59,974 nucleotides of DNA from Anabaena sp. UHCC 0187 (GTDB lineage Bacteria; Cyanobacteriota; Cyanobacteriia; Cyanobacteriales; Nostocaceae): positions 1-59,974 of the forward strand of contig NZ_VILB01000011.1 in assembly GCF_009712035.1 (NCBI RefSeq), given 5' to 3'. Shown here piece by piece: positions 51,649 to 59,974 of this stretch (its first letter is position 1; each line of letters opens with the position of its first letter). Below the pieces are notes generated by a model, which searched no databases, was not told the DNA's origin, and saw nothing but the letters and a program-made list of their open reading frames with translations. The translations under genes and the position numbers were made by a program.

Positions 51649-51849
51649 ATGAACTTACTACGGATTAGAATGCACCATCTCATTGAACAACTAGCTGAGG
51701 AGGAGTTGTATGGCGTTTGGAATATTATAGAAGCTTCCCATTATGACTTTTATATGCTTAAGGCTATAGAAGAACTTAAGGAATTTCAGCAACCGTGGGA
51801 TATGCTAACTCTAGAAGAAGCTACCAAACAATTGATGTTTTTACCCTAG
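51649..51849 (+). CDS. Small antitoxin-like protein
   Basis: 66 aa from ATG 51649 (an ATG-less upstream extension to 51583 is unlikely). MNLLRIRMHHLIEQLAEEEL and YGVWNIIEASHYDFYMLKAI with LEEATKQLMFLP have the helical, acidic look of antitoxins that precede RelE/ParE toxins in cyanobacteria. The following gene at 51934 is RelE-like. No DNA-binding motif is obvious. Confidence 0.6.
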   Translation: MNLLRIRMHHLIEQLAEEELYGVWNIIEASHYDFYMLKAIEELKEFQQPWDMLTLEEATKQLMFLP

Positions 51850-51933
51850 GGTAAACCAGGTATTTTACGCCATTTTTGCGTAAATCCTGGATCAGACTAT
51901 CTTCCCAATCCCTTTGAATCTAGGTAATGGTTA

Positions 51934-52191
51934 GTGAATCACGAAGTGCGTTACGCTAGGTCTTTTTTAATGGACCTTAAAAGTTTAGAACCTGCTGCCT
52001 ATGAACAGGTGTATAATTTTGTCTTTGTTACCTTAGCCGAAAAATTACAGCCCCATAACCTCCCAGAACTGCGACAGCTTGATCAGGAAGGGATTTTTTT
52101 TCGCTTTAGTTTAGATAAATACTTGATAGCTATAGAAATTAGGGGAGAAATAGTCAAATTCCTGCGTGTTGTGCCGATGCCAGATGTGTAA
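51934..52191 (+). CDS. RelE/ParE-like toxin
   Basis: 85 aa, GTG start. VRYARSFLMDLKSLEPAAYE, VYNFVFVTLAEKL and LRQLDQEGIFFRFSLDKYLI with AIEIRGEIVKFLRVVPMPDV show the RelE-superfamily order (helix-helix, then strands F-R-F-x-x-x-x-Y-x-I-x-x-E and the final F-L-R-V strand). The catalytic residues cannot be fixed. Together with the preceding 66-aa gene it makes a TA-like pair. Confidence 0.7.
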   Translation: MNHEVRYARSFLMDLKSLEPAAYEQVYNFVFVTLAEKLQPHNLPELRQLDQEGIFFRFSLDKYLIAIEIRGEIVKFLRVVPMPDV

Positions 52192-52316
52192 AGCAATATG
52201 AACCTAATATCCCCATATTCGTTATTCTATTAAAAACTGTATAAGACAAAGCAGGGATCGCCAAAACCATACATTAAACTTGTGTTTGACCAACACTTTA
52301 TTTGAGATTCCCATAT

Positions 52317-53903
52317 ATGGATGCTCAGGCACTTTGGCAACGATACCAAGATTGGTTATATTTACACGAGGGATTAGGACTATATCTAGATATTAGTCGG
52401 ATGCGGTTTGATGATGCGTTCGTGGCATCATTGCAGCCTAAATTTGACAAAGCGTTTGCGGATATGGCAGAATTAGAAAAAGGGGCGATCGCCAATCCCG
52501 ACGAAAACCGCATGGTAGGACATTACTGGTTGCGGAATCCAGACTTAGCCCCCACCCCCGAACTCACCCAAGAAATAGTTCAAACTTTAGAACAAATCGA
52601 AGCTTTTGCCGACCAGGTACACACCGGGTCCATTCATCCCCCCAAGGAATGCCGCTTCACAGATATCATCTCCATTGGTATTGGTGGTTCAGCCTTGGGT
52701 CCCCAATTTGTCGCTGAAGCCCTTTCCCCGGACTTACCTCCCTTACAAATTCACTTTATTGACAATTCCGACCCCACCGGAATTGATCGGGTTCTTGCCC
52801 AACTTGGCAATAAACTAGCCACAACCTTGGTATTAGTAATTTCCAAATCTGGAGGCACTCCCGAACCTCGCAACGGCATGATTGAGGTCAAACAAGCCTA
52901 CACAGACCAAAAATTAGACTTTGCTAAATATGCAGTCGCTATTACTGGACAAGATAGCAACTTGGATAAAGTCGCCAAATCTGAAAATTGGTTAGCCCGG
53001 TTCTTCATGTATGACTGGGTGGGTGGACGTACCTCGGAAATGTCCGCTGTCGGGCTAGTACCTGCGGCATTACAGGGCATTGATGTCCGTGCCATGCTGG
53101 ATGGTGCAAAAGAAATGGATGATGCCACCCGCGTCGCTGATCTCAAAAACAACCCAGCCGCTTTATTAGCCCTTGCTTGGTATTTCTCCGGAAATGGCAA
53201 AGGTGAAAAAGATATGGTGGTTCTCCCTTACAAAGACAGCTTGTTGCTATTTAGCCGCTATTTGCAACAACTGGTGATGGAATCTTTGGGTAAAGAAAAA
53301 GATTTAGACGGCAAAACTGTATATCAAGGGATTGCAGTTTATGGTAACAAAGGTTCAACCGACCAACACGCCTATGTGCAACAGTTGCGCGAAGGTGTCC
53401 CCAACTTCTTTGCCACCTTGATTGAAGTTTTGGAAGATCGTCAAGGAAAATCCGTAGAAGTTGATCCTGGTGTGACTTCTGGTGATTATCTCTGTGGTTT
53501 CTTGTTAGGAACTCGTCAAGCATTGTATGAGAATCACCGCGATTCCATTACAGTCAGTATTCCTCAAGTTAATGCTCGCACTGTGGGCGCGTTGATTGCA
53601 TTGTATGAACGGGCTGTAGGTTTATATGCCAGTTTAGTAAATGTCAATGCTTATCATCAACCAGGTGTGGAAGCTGGTAAAAAAGCCGCTGCTGTGATTC
53701 TGGATTTACAAAACCGAGTTTTAGAAGTGTTAAAAACTCAGAAAAAAGCACTTTCTATTTCTGAAGTTGCAGATATTGCCGGCGCTGCTGAGGAAGTTGA
53801 AGCAATTTACAAAATTCTCCGTCATTTACACAGTAATAATCGGGGTGTGGTGTTAACTGGTGATTTGGCTAAACCTGGCAGTTTAACTGTTTCTCTCGGT
53901 TAA
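52317..53903 (+). CDS. pgi: Glucose-6-phosphate isomerase
   Basis: 528 aa from ATG 52317, the usual length in cyanobacteria; an upstream TTG at 52302 would add five. PGI motifs are complete: [59 protein letters not shown] and the catalytic His/Gln region [20 protein letters not shown]. It interconverts glucose-6-phosphate and fructose-6-phosphate, linking glycogen, the oxidative pentose pathway and the Calvin cycle. A strong terminator follows at 53928-53968. Confidence 0.96.
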   Translation: MDAQALWQRYQDWLYLHEGLGLYLDISRMRFDDAFVASLQPKFDKAFADMAELEKGAIANPDENRMVGHYWLRNPDLAPTPELTQEIVQTLEQIEAFADQVHTGSIHPPKECRFTDIISIGIGGSALGPQFVAEALSPDLPPLQIHFIDNSDPTGIDRVLAQLGNKLATTLVLVISKSGGTPEPRNGMIEVKQAYTDQKLDFAKYAVAITGQDSNLDKVAKSENWLARFFMYDWVGGRTSEMSAVGLVPAALQGIDVRAMLDGAKEMDDATRVADLKNNPAALLALAWYFSGNGKGEKDMVVLPYKDSLLLFSRYLQQLVMESLGKEKDLDGKTVYQGIAVYGNKGSTDQHAYVQQLREGVPNFFATLIEVLEDRQGKSVEVDPGVTSGDYLCGFLLGTRQALYENHRDSITVSIPQVNARTVGALIALYERAVGLYASLVNVNAYHQPGVEAGKKAAAVILDLQNRVLEVLKTQKKALSISEVADIAGAAEEVEAIYKILRHLHSNNRGVVLTGDLAKPGSLTVSLG

Positions 53904-53927
53904 TAAAATTCTCTTCGTTAATTAATG

Positions 53928-53968
53928 AGATCCTCGATTTCTTTAGGAAGTCGGGGATCTTGTTTTTT
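53928..53968 (+). terminator. Intrinsic terminator after pgi
   Basis: AGATCCTCGA (53928-53937) pairs with TCGGGGATCT (53951-53960), 10 bp with one G-T pair, followed by TGTTTTTTG. A good Rho-independent terminator. Confidence 0.85.
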
Positions 53969-54098
53969 GTATTTCCTAGGTTGAATTAAGCGGAGTTTGA
54001 CTCAACCATAATAATATAGTTTCTTATTAGAGGATGGGCTTTATTTGTTATTGTAGAGATGATAATCTACTTACTCAAAAAATAGGAAAGATAAAAGC

Positions 54099-54716
54099 AT
54101 GAATAAGTTCTTTTCAACTTTAACTCTAACAACAGGTACAGCTTTAACTCTCATATTAACAGGAATAGCTCCATCTCAATTTGCAGGTATGATTCCCATC
54201 AGTAGTAAACCCGTTCTAGCGCAGACATCTATTAATTTAGATACTTTTCGTACAGCTTCCTTATCTAAACATAACAGTTATCGAGCTATTCACCGTAGTC
54301 CTAGCATGGCAATTAGTAGTTCAATCAATAATACTGCTCAAAGCTGGGCGCAATACCTGGCGACCAATGGATTGTTTCAACATAGCACCCCCAGTCAACG
54401 GAATAATGCTGGAGAAAATTTGTATGTTTACTACACTACGGCTACCTCAGTAGACCCAGCCACTCTTGCCAATTTAGCAATTAAGAGTTGGTACGACGAA
54501 GTTTCCGCTTATAACTACAATAATCCTGGGTTTTCTAGCGCCACTGGGCATTTTACCCAGGTCGTGTGGAAGAGTAGTACCCAATTAGGTTGTGGTGCAG
54601 CACAAGGCACTAAAACGATGAATGGCACTAAATTCAACGCTTTCTATGTCGTCTGTAATTATGCGCCCGCTGGTAACGTGCAAGGACAGTTTCCCGCTAA
54701 CGTGCTGAAACCGTAA
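54099..54716 (+). CDS. Secreted CAP-domain (SCP/PR-1) protein
   Basis: 205 aa. Residues about 1-42 form a signal peptide (FFSTLTLTTGTALTLILTGI, cleavage near VLAQTS). The CAP domain contains LSKHNSYRAIHRSPSMAISS, AQSWAQYLATNGLFQHSTPS, NNAGENLYVYYTTATS, GHFTQVVWKSSTQLGCGAA and FYVVCNYAPAGNVQGQFPAN. The conserved His and Glu residues of the CAP cavity are present. Such proteins are secreted in many cyanobacteria; the ligand or protease activity is not established. Confidence 0.9.
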   Translation: MNKFFSTLTLTTGTALTLILTGIAPSQFAGMIPISSKPVLAQTSINLDTFRTASLSKHNSYRAIHRSPSMAISSSINNTAQSWAQYLATNGLFQHSTPSQRNNAGENLYVYYTTATSVDPATLANLAIKSWYDEVSAYNYNNPGFSSATGHFTQVVWKSSTQLGCGAAQGTKTMNGTKFNAFYVVCNYAPAGNVQGQFPANVLKP

Positions 54717-54773
54717 TTAATTATCGTTGGGGGTTAGGCGGGGGAACGGGGACGGAAGAGAGAATAGTAATTT

Positions 54774-56258
54774 TTAATTAATTGATAAGTCTCGCAAATA
54801 GTAAAATTTATCTGTTTTCCCATCATTTCCTTTTTCTCTTCCTAAATAACCTGTTAATGGTGATGATAGTTCTATTAATAAATCATGAGTTATTTCATTT
54901 GTTAAATTTTGCTTATTAATTGCGTTGTAATGAACACGAATTTCTGTAACTGTTAGCTGTTGATGGGTTATTTGTAAATTATCGTTATTTTGTGCAGAGA
55001 GTTCTTTGACAGTTTTGATAATTTCTGAACGTAATTTAATATCCTGTTCTACTTGTACAATATATTTTTCAACTTCTTGATCAGATTGACCAGGTTTTAA
55101 ATATTCTTTGAGTTTAAATAAGTCTATTGAATTACGATATTTACTTTGCAGTTGAACTAGTTTTTCTAATGTTTCTGGGTTAATAATAGCCATATCTTGT
55201 ACTTTTGCTGCGTCGTTTAGTTGGGTTGTAGGTTCACCTGGTCCGATAATTAATTTGGTTGCTTGCTTAAATAGTTCTTGACTTTTTAAGCGAAGCATTC
55301 CTAAGTTTAGTAGCTGTACTGCTGTGGTATTAGGAATTTTTTTACCTGATTTACATTCGGAAACTAATGGATAAGGGTATGAACAAAATACATCTACTCC
55401 TCCAGCACCTCCTTTATGGAAATAATCAACTATAAAACCTAAAAATTCAAGGCTTTGACGGACTACATTTTCAAAGTCTGTACCTGCTTGATAATTACTT
55501 TTTCCTTCGTCTTGTTCTATGCTTCTATCTCCTAAAGCAGCAATTGTTTTTATCCAAGCTAAATCAGCATCTATTGTATTGGTAGTTGCTTCATTACTCC
55601 AACCTAAAAATACTTTGATTTCATTTTCTAATTGTTCTGCTGCTGGGTTATTATTGACTATTTGTGATAATGCAACTTGCAATTTTTCTAGTTCAGGATG
55701 TAGGGGAGGTTCTCGTTTTTCTAATTGTTGTTTGCGTCGAATAAAAACCTGATCACTTAATACGGGTTTATCTTCGGAAGCAGAAATGTTAGGTAAACCT
55801 ACAAACTTACCTAATTTATCTTGAATATTTGGATTAGCTGGAACTTCAATAAACTGAGGTAAATGATAAACGCGCAAATAAGCCAGAAAAAAATGCGGAC
55901 GGTTTTGTAATATTTCCTCAAATCTTTCTGGTTTCCAGATTGTTAATTGAGATAAAATATCTAATGGTGTTGTTTTATCTAGCATTTGACAACGTTCACA
56001 TTTAGCCCAAGTTTTAATTGAAACTGTCTCAGAATTAACCTGCTTGATAGCAGTTTGAGCAGTAAGTAAAAAACTTGAGCGATAGTATTTTTGAATTGAA
56101 AGTTGATTTGCTGAATCATCAACAGGATAAAGTGCAAATTTCTGCCCTGAATTTAGCAATGTTTGGGGAATAGCTACAATAATTCGCCCTTGTATTAAAG
56201 CCTCAAAATCGAGAGTAGAAATACATAGGGCTTTATCAATCAAAACTGATTTAATCAT
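54774..56258 (-). CDS. PD-(D/E)xK nuclease, third gene of a defence-like operon
   Basis: 494 aa. A nuclease core lies at about 259-310: GTDFENVVRQSLEFLGF, HKGGAGGVDVFCSYPYPLVS and ECKSGKK, giving E263, D289 and E301-x-K303, the Mrr-like PD-(D/E)xK arrangement. The N-terminal 150 residues contain C87-x-x-C90 (KCERCQML) and unassigned strands. The C-terminal 150 residues are helical (VQLQSKYRNSIDLFKLKEYL, RSEIIKTVKELSAQNNDN). It starts 2 bp after the ATPase gene. Likely effector of a two-component ATPase-nuclease system; not recognised as any named one. Confidence 0.78.
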   Translation of the reverse strand: MIKSVLIDKALCISTLDFEALIQGRIIVAIPQTLLNSGQKFALYPVDDSANQLSIQKYYRSSFLLTAQTAIKQVNSETVSIKTWAKCERCQMLDKTTPLDILSQLTIWKPERFEEILQNRPHFFLAYLRVYHLPQFIEVPANPNIQDKLGKFVGLPNISASEDKPVLSDQVFIRRKQQLEKREPPLHPELEKLQVALSQIVNNNPAAEQLENEIKVFLGWSNEATTNTIDADLAWIKTIAALGDRSIEQDEGKSNYQAGTDFENVVRQSLEFLGFIVDYFHKGGAGGVDVFCSYPYPLVSECKSGKKIPNTTAVQLLNLGMLRLKSQELFKQATKLIIGPGEPTTQLNDAAKVQDMAIINPETLEKLVQLQSKYRNSIDLFKLKEYLKPGQSDQEVEKYIVQVEQDIKLRSEIIKTVKELSAQNNDNLQITHQQLTVTEIRVHYNAINKQNLTNEITHDLLIELSSPLTGYLGREKGNDGKTDKFYYLRDLSIN

Positions 56259-56260
56259 GC

Positions 56261-58264
56261 TTAATTAAATAATTCACTCAAATCATCTGTATCGTCTATT
56301 TCTTCAGTAAGGGATGGATTTTTTGAGAAATCATTTAATAGTTCTTCTCCCTCTAAAGTTTCTTCATCTATTTGACCAGAAGGATCACTCAAAATTTCCA
56401 GTAATAACGGATTAATACGAGTTAAACTTTGGGCATACTCCAGCACTTGTTCTTCATTAAGTTGATAACTGTCGCGCTTCTGATAAACAGAATAGATGTC
56501 AATAAGTGGTCGAATTTCATCTTTATTTAAAGATACCCATTCTCCACCATATTCTTTGACAAGTTTATTGAGATAAGTGTAAGAATCCCAAGCTTTACGA
56601 ATTTTCTTTTCTTTAGAACGAACTAAACAGCCTCGTGTTAAGTCAAATCTTTCATAGTCGATTAAACGCCACATTCCCGCTCCTACTGTACGTCCATTTG
56701 AGTGTTGTAGAACGGCTACACCAATTTTGAACAGCTTGTCTTTTTCTTTGCCAACAAGTTTGAAATTTATCCAACCTTGATTAATTGACTGTGGCTCAAT
56801 TTCAGTAATATCTTCGATTATTACTTGTTCTAATTTCTCTCCTGTAGGAGTTTCACCTTCTAATTTATAACCTTTTAAACTTTGAAAACAAAAGCGTAAA
56901 GCATCAGCAATGATAGAATTATTCTTCTCATCCAGATAATCTCCAATATCTGCCTCACTCTCTATTTTTAATGCTATTTCAAATCGCTTTAATGGTTCCT
57001 TGGGTAGAATACTGTCATTAACCTTAACCTCAACTTTAAAATTTTCTGCACACCAGGATAAAGCTTCCCTAACAGTTGGTCTTTTTTTTGCATATTCCCT
57101 AAGATTAATTTCTTCAAAAGGGTAGGTTTTTTGAGGTGGTAATAAATTCCTAATTTCATAAAAATCCTTCAGCCAAAGGGTTACTAATTCAACTAGAGAA
57201 TCACCATCAATATTTCTTAAATCTATCGGTTTCCGTCCCGTATACTTTGAAAGTCTATCAGGCGTACCACCTGGTATCTCTAAAATCTTGTCCTTCCAAG
57301 TTTCAGGAAGCATTACTGTGAGAATTACAATACCTTTACCTAGTTCAGAATTTTCGAGAGTATCATGCAGAATTTTGACTAGATTGGCTATGACAATTTC
57401 TGTTGATAATCCATTATCAGTACAATTGTTTTTAACATCTATTTCGTCGAAACAAATGACAATAGAATTGTATTGACTAACTAAATTTAAAATTTGCTGA
57501 ATATTCTTGAGTGCTTCAGCTTCTCTATCTTGATTAGTTTTACTGGGATTTGGTAATCCTAGAACATCAGCATTAGACTTTGCTAATTCCTCACCTCTTA
57601 GCCATTTAATTGCAAAAGTTGCCTGAGTTTCTGAAAGCGTCCACAAAATAGCTCGGACAATATAGGGATCTGCATTTAGTTTTGTTTTGAGAACTTCTTT
57701 GATCAGCCTGTCCATTAAATTTTTGTTTTTAGCTGACCAACTTATACAAACTTTATCAAATCGTTCCAACAAATCTTGTGCAGAAAGGTTTGGAGCATTG
57801 GTGCTGATGGCTTTAAAGCCCTCATTTGCGATTGCTGCTGCTACTTCCTGCCATTGCATCACCCCTTGACTACCAGTTTTACTAAGACTATCTGCTAAAG
57901 TTTGCTGAAATTGATATTTAACTAGACTTAAATCGGTATAGTTATTAACGCTCGCATAGACAAATAAAGCACCTCCTTCTCGTTCTAATCTATGACGAAT
58001 ACGGCTGAGAAGATGAGTTTTACCAACTCCTTTTTGTGCGGTAATCGTAATTGATGTAACTTTCTCTTGACTGGATTGGCTGGTACGTACTAATTCAATT
58101 GCCTGAAAAACTTTATCAGAAACTTGGGCGTTTAGGGTTGGTACATCGGGGAATCCCTTTCCCCAGACATCCTGTTCTTTAGTGATTCCAGCGTTAGTAA
58201 ATGGATTGTGACTTTGAATGGCGGCATTGACCGCTTCTATTGGAGAGACAGAAATATTTGTCAT
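56261..58264 (-). CDS. ORC/AAA-like ATPase, second gene of a defence-like operon
   Basis: 667 aa. Walker A TITAQKGVGKTHLLSRIRHR (about 73-92) and Walker B YNSIVICFDEIDVKNNC (about 265-281) define an AAA/STAND-type ATPase; GIVILTVMLPETWKDKILEI has a sensor-like position. Residues about 380-500 (LREYAKKRPTVREALSWCAE) fit a winged-helix/lid region; the C-terminal part contains INFKLVGKEKDKLFKIGVAV and ends with a very acidic tail (EEIDDTDDLSELFN). It lies between a winged-helix protein and a nuclease gene. Confidence 0.75.
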   Translation of the reverse strand: MTNISVSPIEAVNAAIQSHNPFTNAGITKEQDVWGKGFPDVPTLNAQVSDKVFQAIELVRTSQSSQEKVTSITITAQKGVGKTHLLSRIRHRLEREGGALFVYASVNNYTDLSLVKYQFQQTLADSLSKTGSQGVMQWQEVAAAIANEGFKAISTNAPNLSAQDLLERFDKVCISWSAKNKNLMDRLIKEVLKTKLNADPYIVRAILWTLSETQATFAIKWLRGEELAKSNADVLGLPNPSKTNQDREAEALKNIQQILNLVSQYNSIVICFDEIDVKNNCTDNGLSTEIVIANLVKILHDTLENSELGKGIVILTVMLPETWKDKILEIPGGTPDRLSKYTGRKPIDLRNIDGDSLVELVTLWLKDFYEIRNLLPPQKTYPFEEINLREYAKKRPTVREALSWCAENFKVEVKVNDSILPKEPLKRFEIALKIESEADIGDYLDEKNNSIIADALRFCFQSLKGYKLEGETPTGEKLEQVIIEDITEIEPQSINQGWINFKLVGKEKDKLFKIGVAVLQHSNGRTVGAGMWRLIDYERFDLTRGCLVRSKEKKIRKAWDSYTYLNKLVKEYGGEWVSLNKDEIRPLIDIYSVYQKRDSYQLNEEQVLEYAQSLTRINPLLLEILSDPSGQIDEETLEGEELLNDFSKNPSLTEEIDDTDDLSELFN

Positions 58265-58315
58265 GGTTATTTTGTATAGTGTGAGGTACTACAAGGGGGA
58301 TTTGTGGCAATTTAA

Positions 58316-58984
58316 TTAACTTAAACGCTTTACGTAAGACCGCAATCCGGCTCCAGGAATGGTAATTGAATCTTCACGTTTATCAGGAGTCAAGTCTGGT
58401 ATTTCTCCAGCAATTAGCTGCACAATGTCGTTCTCCTGTATTTCCAATAGCCATTTTTGGAAATCTTCACGACTCACGCGATCTCCTATTTCTCTCCTAA
58501 TTCTGTAAATTGCTACTAAATCATTCAGATTGTAGTCCCTATTCAACTTGTCATAAACATCCAACGCGACAGACTTAAACTCCTCATAAGAACCAATCAC
58601 CGCACCACCAGACACAACCGGCGCAGCTACTACAACATCAATCTGACGCAACAATCGCAACAAAGAATTTCCTACCCAAGCACCAAGATTAGTATTAAAC
58701 TCAAACTCATCACTACGCAAACCCGCTTTCAACACATTTAAGCCCGTCGGTGACGTGAGAGTATAACTAATTGTAGAACCCTTTTTAGTAACAGTAACAG
58801 CCCCCTGCATTTCTAAATCCTCTAAAATAGCTTGATAATCCGCTTTATTCTGACTCTTGGAGTCTATCCGCTTCGTCAATTTACCCCTAGCCACTTTCTG
58901 CTGACTTCCTCCCAAATCCCACAATGCAAGCAGTAAGCGAGTTTTAGCATATAAAGTCTGTAAATTCTTGGCTTGGGTGTTCAT
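58316..58984 (-). CDS. Winged-helix protein, first gene of a defence-like operon
   Basis: 222 aa. Residues about 10-75 look like a winged helix: KTRLLLALWDLGGSQQKVAR, KADYQAILEDLEMQGAVTVT and KKGSTISYTLTSPTGLNVLK. The middle has LGAWVGNSLLRLLRQIDVVV, and the C-terminal half, DKLNRDYNLNDLVAIYRIRR followed by EDFQKWLLEIQENDIVQLI, forms a second small helical domain. It lies 51 bp upstream of the ATPase gene on the same strand. It may be the DNA-binding or target-recognition subunit, or the regulator, of the operon. Confidence 0.68.
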   Translation of the reverse strand: MNTQAKNLQTLYAKTRLLLALWDLGGSQQKVARGKLTKRIDSKSQNKADYQAILEDLEMQGAVTVTKKGSTISYTLTSPTGLNVLKAGLRSDEFEFNTNLGAWVGNSLLRLLRQIDVVVAAPVVSGGAVIGSYEEFKSVALDVYDKLNRDYNLNDLVAIYRIRREIGDRVSREDFQKWLLEIQENDIVQLIAGEIPDLTPDKREDSITIPGAGLRSYVKRLS

Positions 58985-59393
58985 ATTCAGTATCCTAATT
59001 AACTAAAAAGATATTATAAGTATTTTATTTGTTACTTGGACAAAGTTCAAATAATATTGACTATTTTGATGTAAATAAGACAAAAATCAATATTTTTTTA
59101 GAGAAAATTATCGTATTTTTAACCAATGAAAATACTGATTACAGAAATAAATAAACATTCAGTATTTATACCGTAAATACCCTAAACCAAGAAACTTAAT
59201 TGCATATTTCCTCAGAGGTAAGAAATTAGATTCGCTTATATCAGCAGAAAGATGGAAGACTGAAAAAAATAGTTCATGATTACACATAAATGCTATGCCC
59301 GTGCTTTTCTAGGGACGAAAAAACAACCAAAAGCTCAAATCTGCCTTGGCATCTGTACGGAGATAAAAAAGTCCTAAATTATGGAAATAAAGA
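58985..59393. other. Intergenic region upstream of the three-gene operon and the lipoprotein gene
   Basis: 409 bp, AT-rich. On the minus strand TATAAT occurs at 59018-59013, about 30 bp before the operon start, a candidate -10 with no clear -35. No ORF or strong repeat was recognised. Confidence 0.4.
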
Positions 59394-59879
59394 ATGAAGA
59401 CTATAGATAAAGAGCGTAAACTCGGCTTACGCGTGCAAGCAATACTGCTGTCAACATTACTTTCAGTTCTTTTATTAACTGGCTGTGGCGGTGGTTCTCA
59501 AAAAGCATCAGTACCCCCACCTGTTGATGATACAGCAGGTAGAACCATGAGCGATCGCTCTCCAGTTAATCAACCCGAAGCTAAAAAAGGATTGTCCACA
59601 GGTCAGAAAGTTGCACTTTTAGGAGGAGCAGCAGCCCTTTACTATCTCTATAACAAACAAAAAAACGCTCAAGGAACAGGAGAAAAAGGCAAATATTACC
59701 TCTCTAAAAATGGGCGCGTATATTACCGCGATGATCAAAACCGCGCTCACTGGGTAACTCCGCCCCCAGGTGGTATTCGTGTTCCCGAATCAGAAGCACA
59801 AAAGTATCAAGACTTCCAAGGTTATAACGGACGCACCACAGGTCGAGATCTCACTCAAGTACCAGATGCACGACAATAA
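59394..59879 (+). CDS. Lipoprotein of unknown function
   Basis: 161 aa. The N-terminus has a lipoprotein signal: basic KERKLGLR, hydrophobic core LLSTLLSVLLL and lipobox LLTGC, with the lipidated Cys at about position 32. A short Pro/Ser-rich linker follows, then a second hydrophobic stretch VALLGGAAALYYLYNKQK, and a C-terminal domain with GKYYLSKNGRVYYRDDQN and RAHWVTPPPGGIRVPESEAQ rich in Tyr and Pro. No family recognised. The next CDS starts 12 bp downstream. Confidence 0.75.
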   Translation: MKTIDKERKLGLRVQAILLSTLLSVLLLTGCGGGSQKASVPPPVDDTAGRTMSDRSPVNQPEAKKGLSTGQKVALLGGAAALYYLYNKQKNAQGTGEKGKYYLSKNGRVYYRDDQNRAHWVTPPPGGIRVPESEAQKYQDFQGYNGRTTGRDLTQVPDARQ

Positions 59880-59890
59880 GGACACAGATC

Positions 59891-59974
59891 ATGGTTAACG
59901 AATTCTTGCAAAAAGCGAAAGAGTTTCTCGTAGGCTTGGGCGATAAACGAGATCAAGAAGAGATACATCCCGCT
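59891..59974 (+). CDS. Start of a CDS running out of the window (partial)
   Basis: ATG at 59891 opens a frame of 28 codons to the window edge, beginning MVNEFLQKAKEFLVGLGDKR. Amphipathic helix-like start, possibly co-transcribed with the lipoprotein gene. The product cannot be identified. Confidence 0.5.
   Translation, partial: MVNEFLQKAKEFLVGLGDKRDQEEIHPA

Noticed and set aside
53251-53523. 90-aa minus-strand ORF
   Set aside because: Antisense shadow within pgi, where the plus-strand motif set is complete.

Overview
The window reads as chromosomal DNA of a filamentous, probably heterocyst-forming (Nostocales-type) cyanobacterium. Direct support: an orange carotenoid protein gene followed by fluorescence recovery protein, a phylloquinone (menF/menA/menC/menE/thioesterase) cluster, a Psb34/Ssl1498-type small thylakoid protein, HPPD, a Ycf46-type ATPase, many HIP1 octamers (GCGATCGC), low GC, and the short palindromic and heptamer repeats common in Nostoc/Anabaena-like genomes. 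No nif or heterocyst gene is present, so the order-level assignment is inference.

Layout. 1-6.4 kb: a partly decayed stress/fermentation island. Intact genes are a PRC-barrel protein, a CxxC mini-thioredoxin plus its permease, an HPF/RaiA-like protein, a baeRF-family protein and a PII-like protein. Between them lie stubs of phosphoketolase, PPK2, a second HPF copy, an IscB-type protein and mobile-element fragments. 6.5-9.9 kb: toxin-antitoxin genes (Phd plus a cut PIN toxin, HigBA with an operator-like palindrome, RHH/PIN), with an unrecognised two-gene cassette lodged in the first pair. 10.2-23.4 kb: housekeeping and photosynthesis genes (SDR, HPPD, SH3 protein, Ycf46 ATPase, histidine phosphatase, GH57, GlcD, OCP, FRP, GHL10, membrane protein, PgsA, Psb34). 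23.6-26.1 kb: Uma2 nuclease, an AAA ATPase plus DUF4276 pair, and an HsdR stub. 26.3-35.8 kb: tRNA-Val, DUF2227, MazG, ProA, a Coq4-like protein and the phylloquinone genes.

36.0-46.5 kb is the most interesting block: a tight five-gene operon encoding a SNF2/RapA-like helicase, a RecQ-like helicase with a Cys motif, a 303-aa protein, a 1032-aa P-loop ATPase with a Cys cluster and a coiled-coil protein. Order and architecture resemble dpdE-F-G-H of the 7-deazaguanine DNA modification/restriction cluster, but no dpdA/B/C modification gene is in the window. 46.6-52.2 kb: a truncated DUF1016 nuclease, a DUF433 protein, a dynamin-like GTPase, HicAB, LivG/LivM transporter genes and another small TA-like pair. 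52.3-54.7 kb: glucose-6-phosphate isomerase and a secreted CAP protein.

54.8-59.0 kb (minus strand) is a second unassigned defence-like operon: a winged-helix protein, an ORC/AAA-like ATPase and a PD-(D/E)xK nuclease. The window ends with a lipoprotein gene and the start of another CDS. No CRISPR array, rRNA or riboswitch was recognised.
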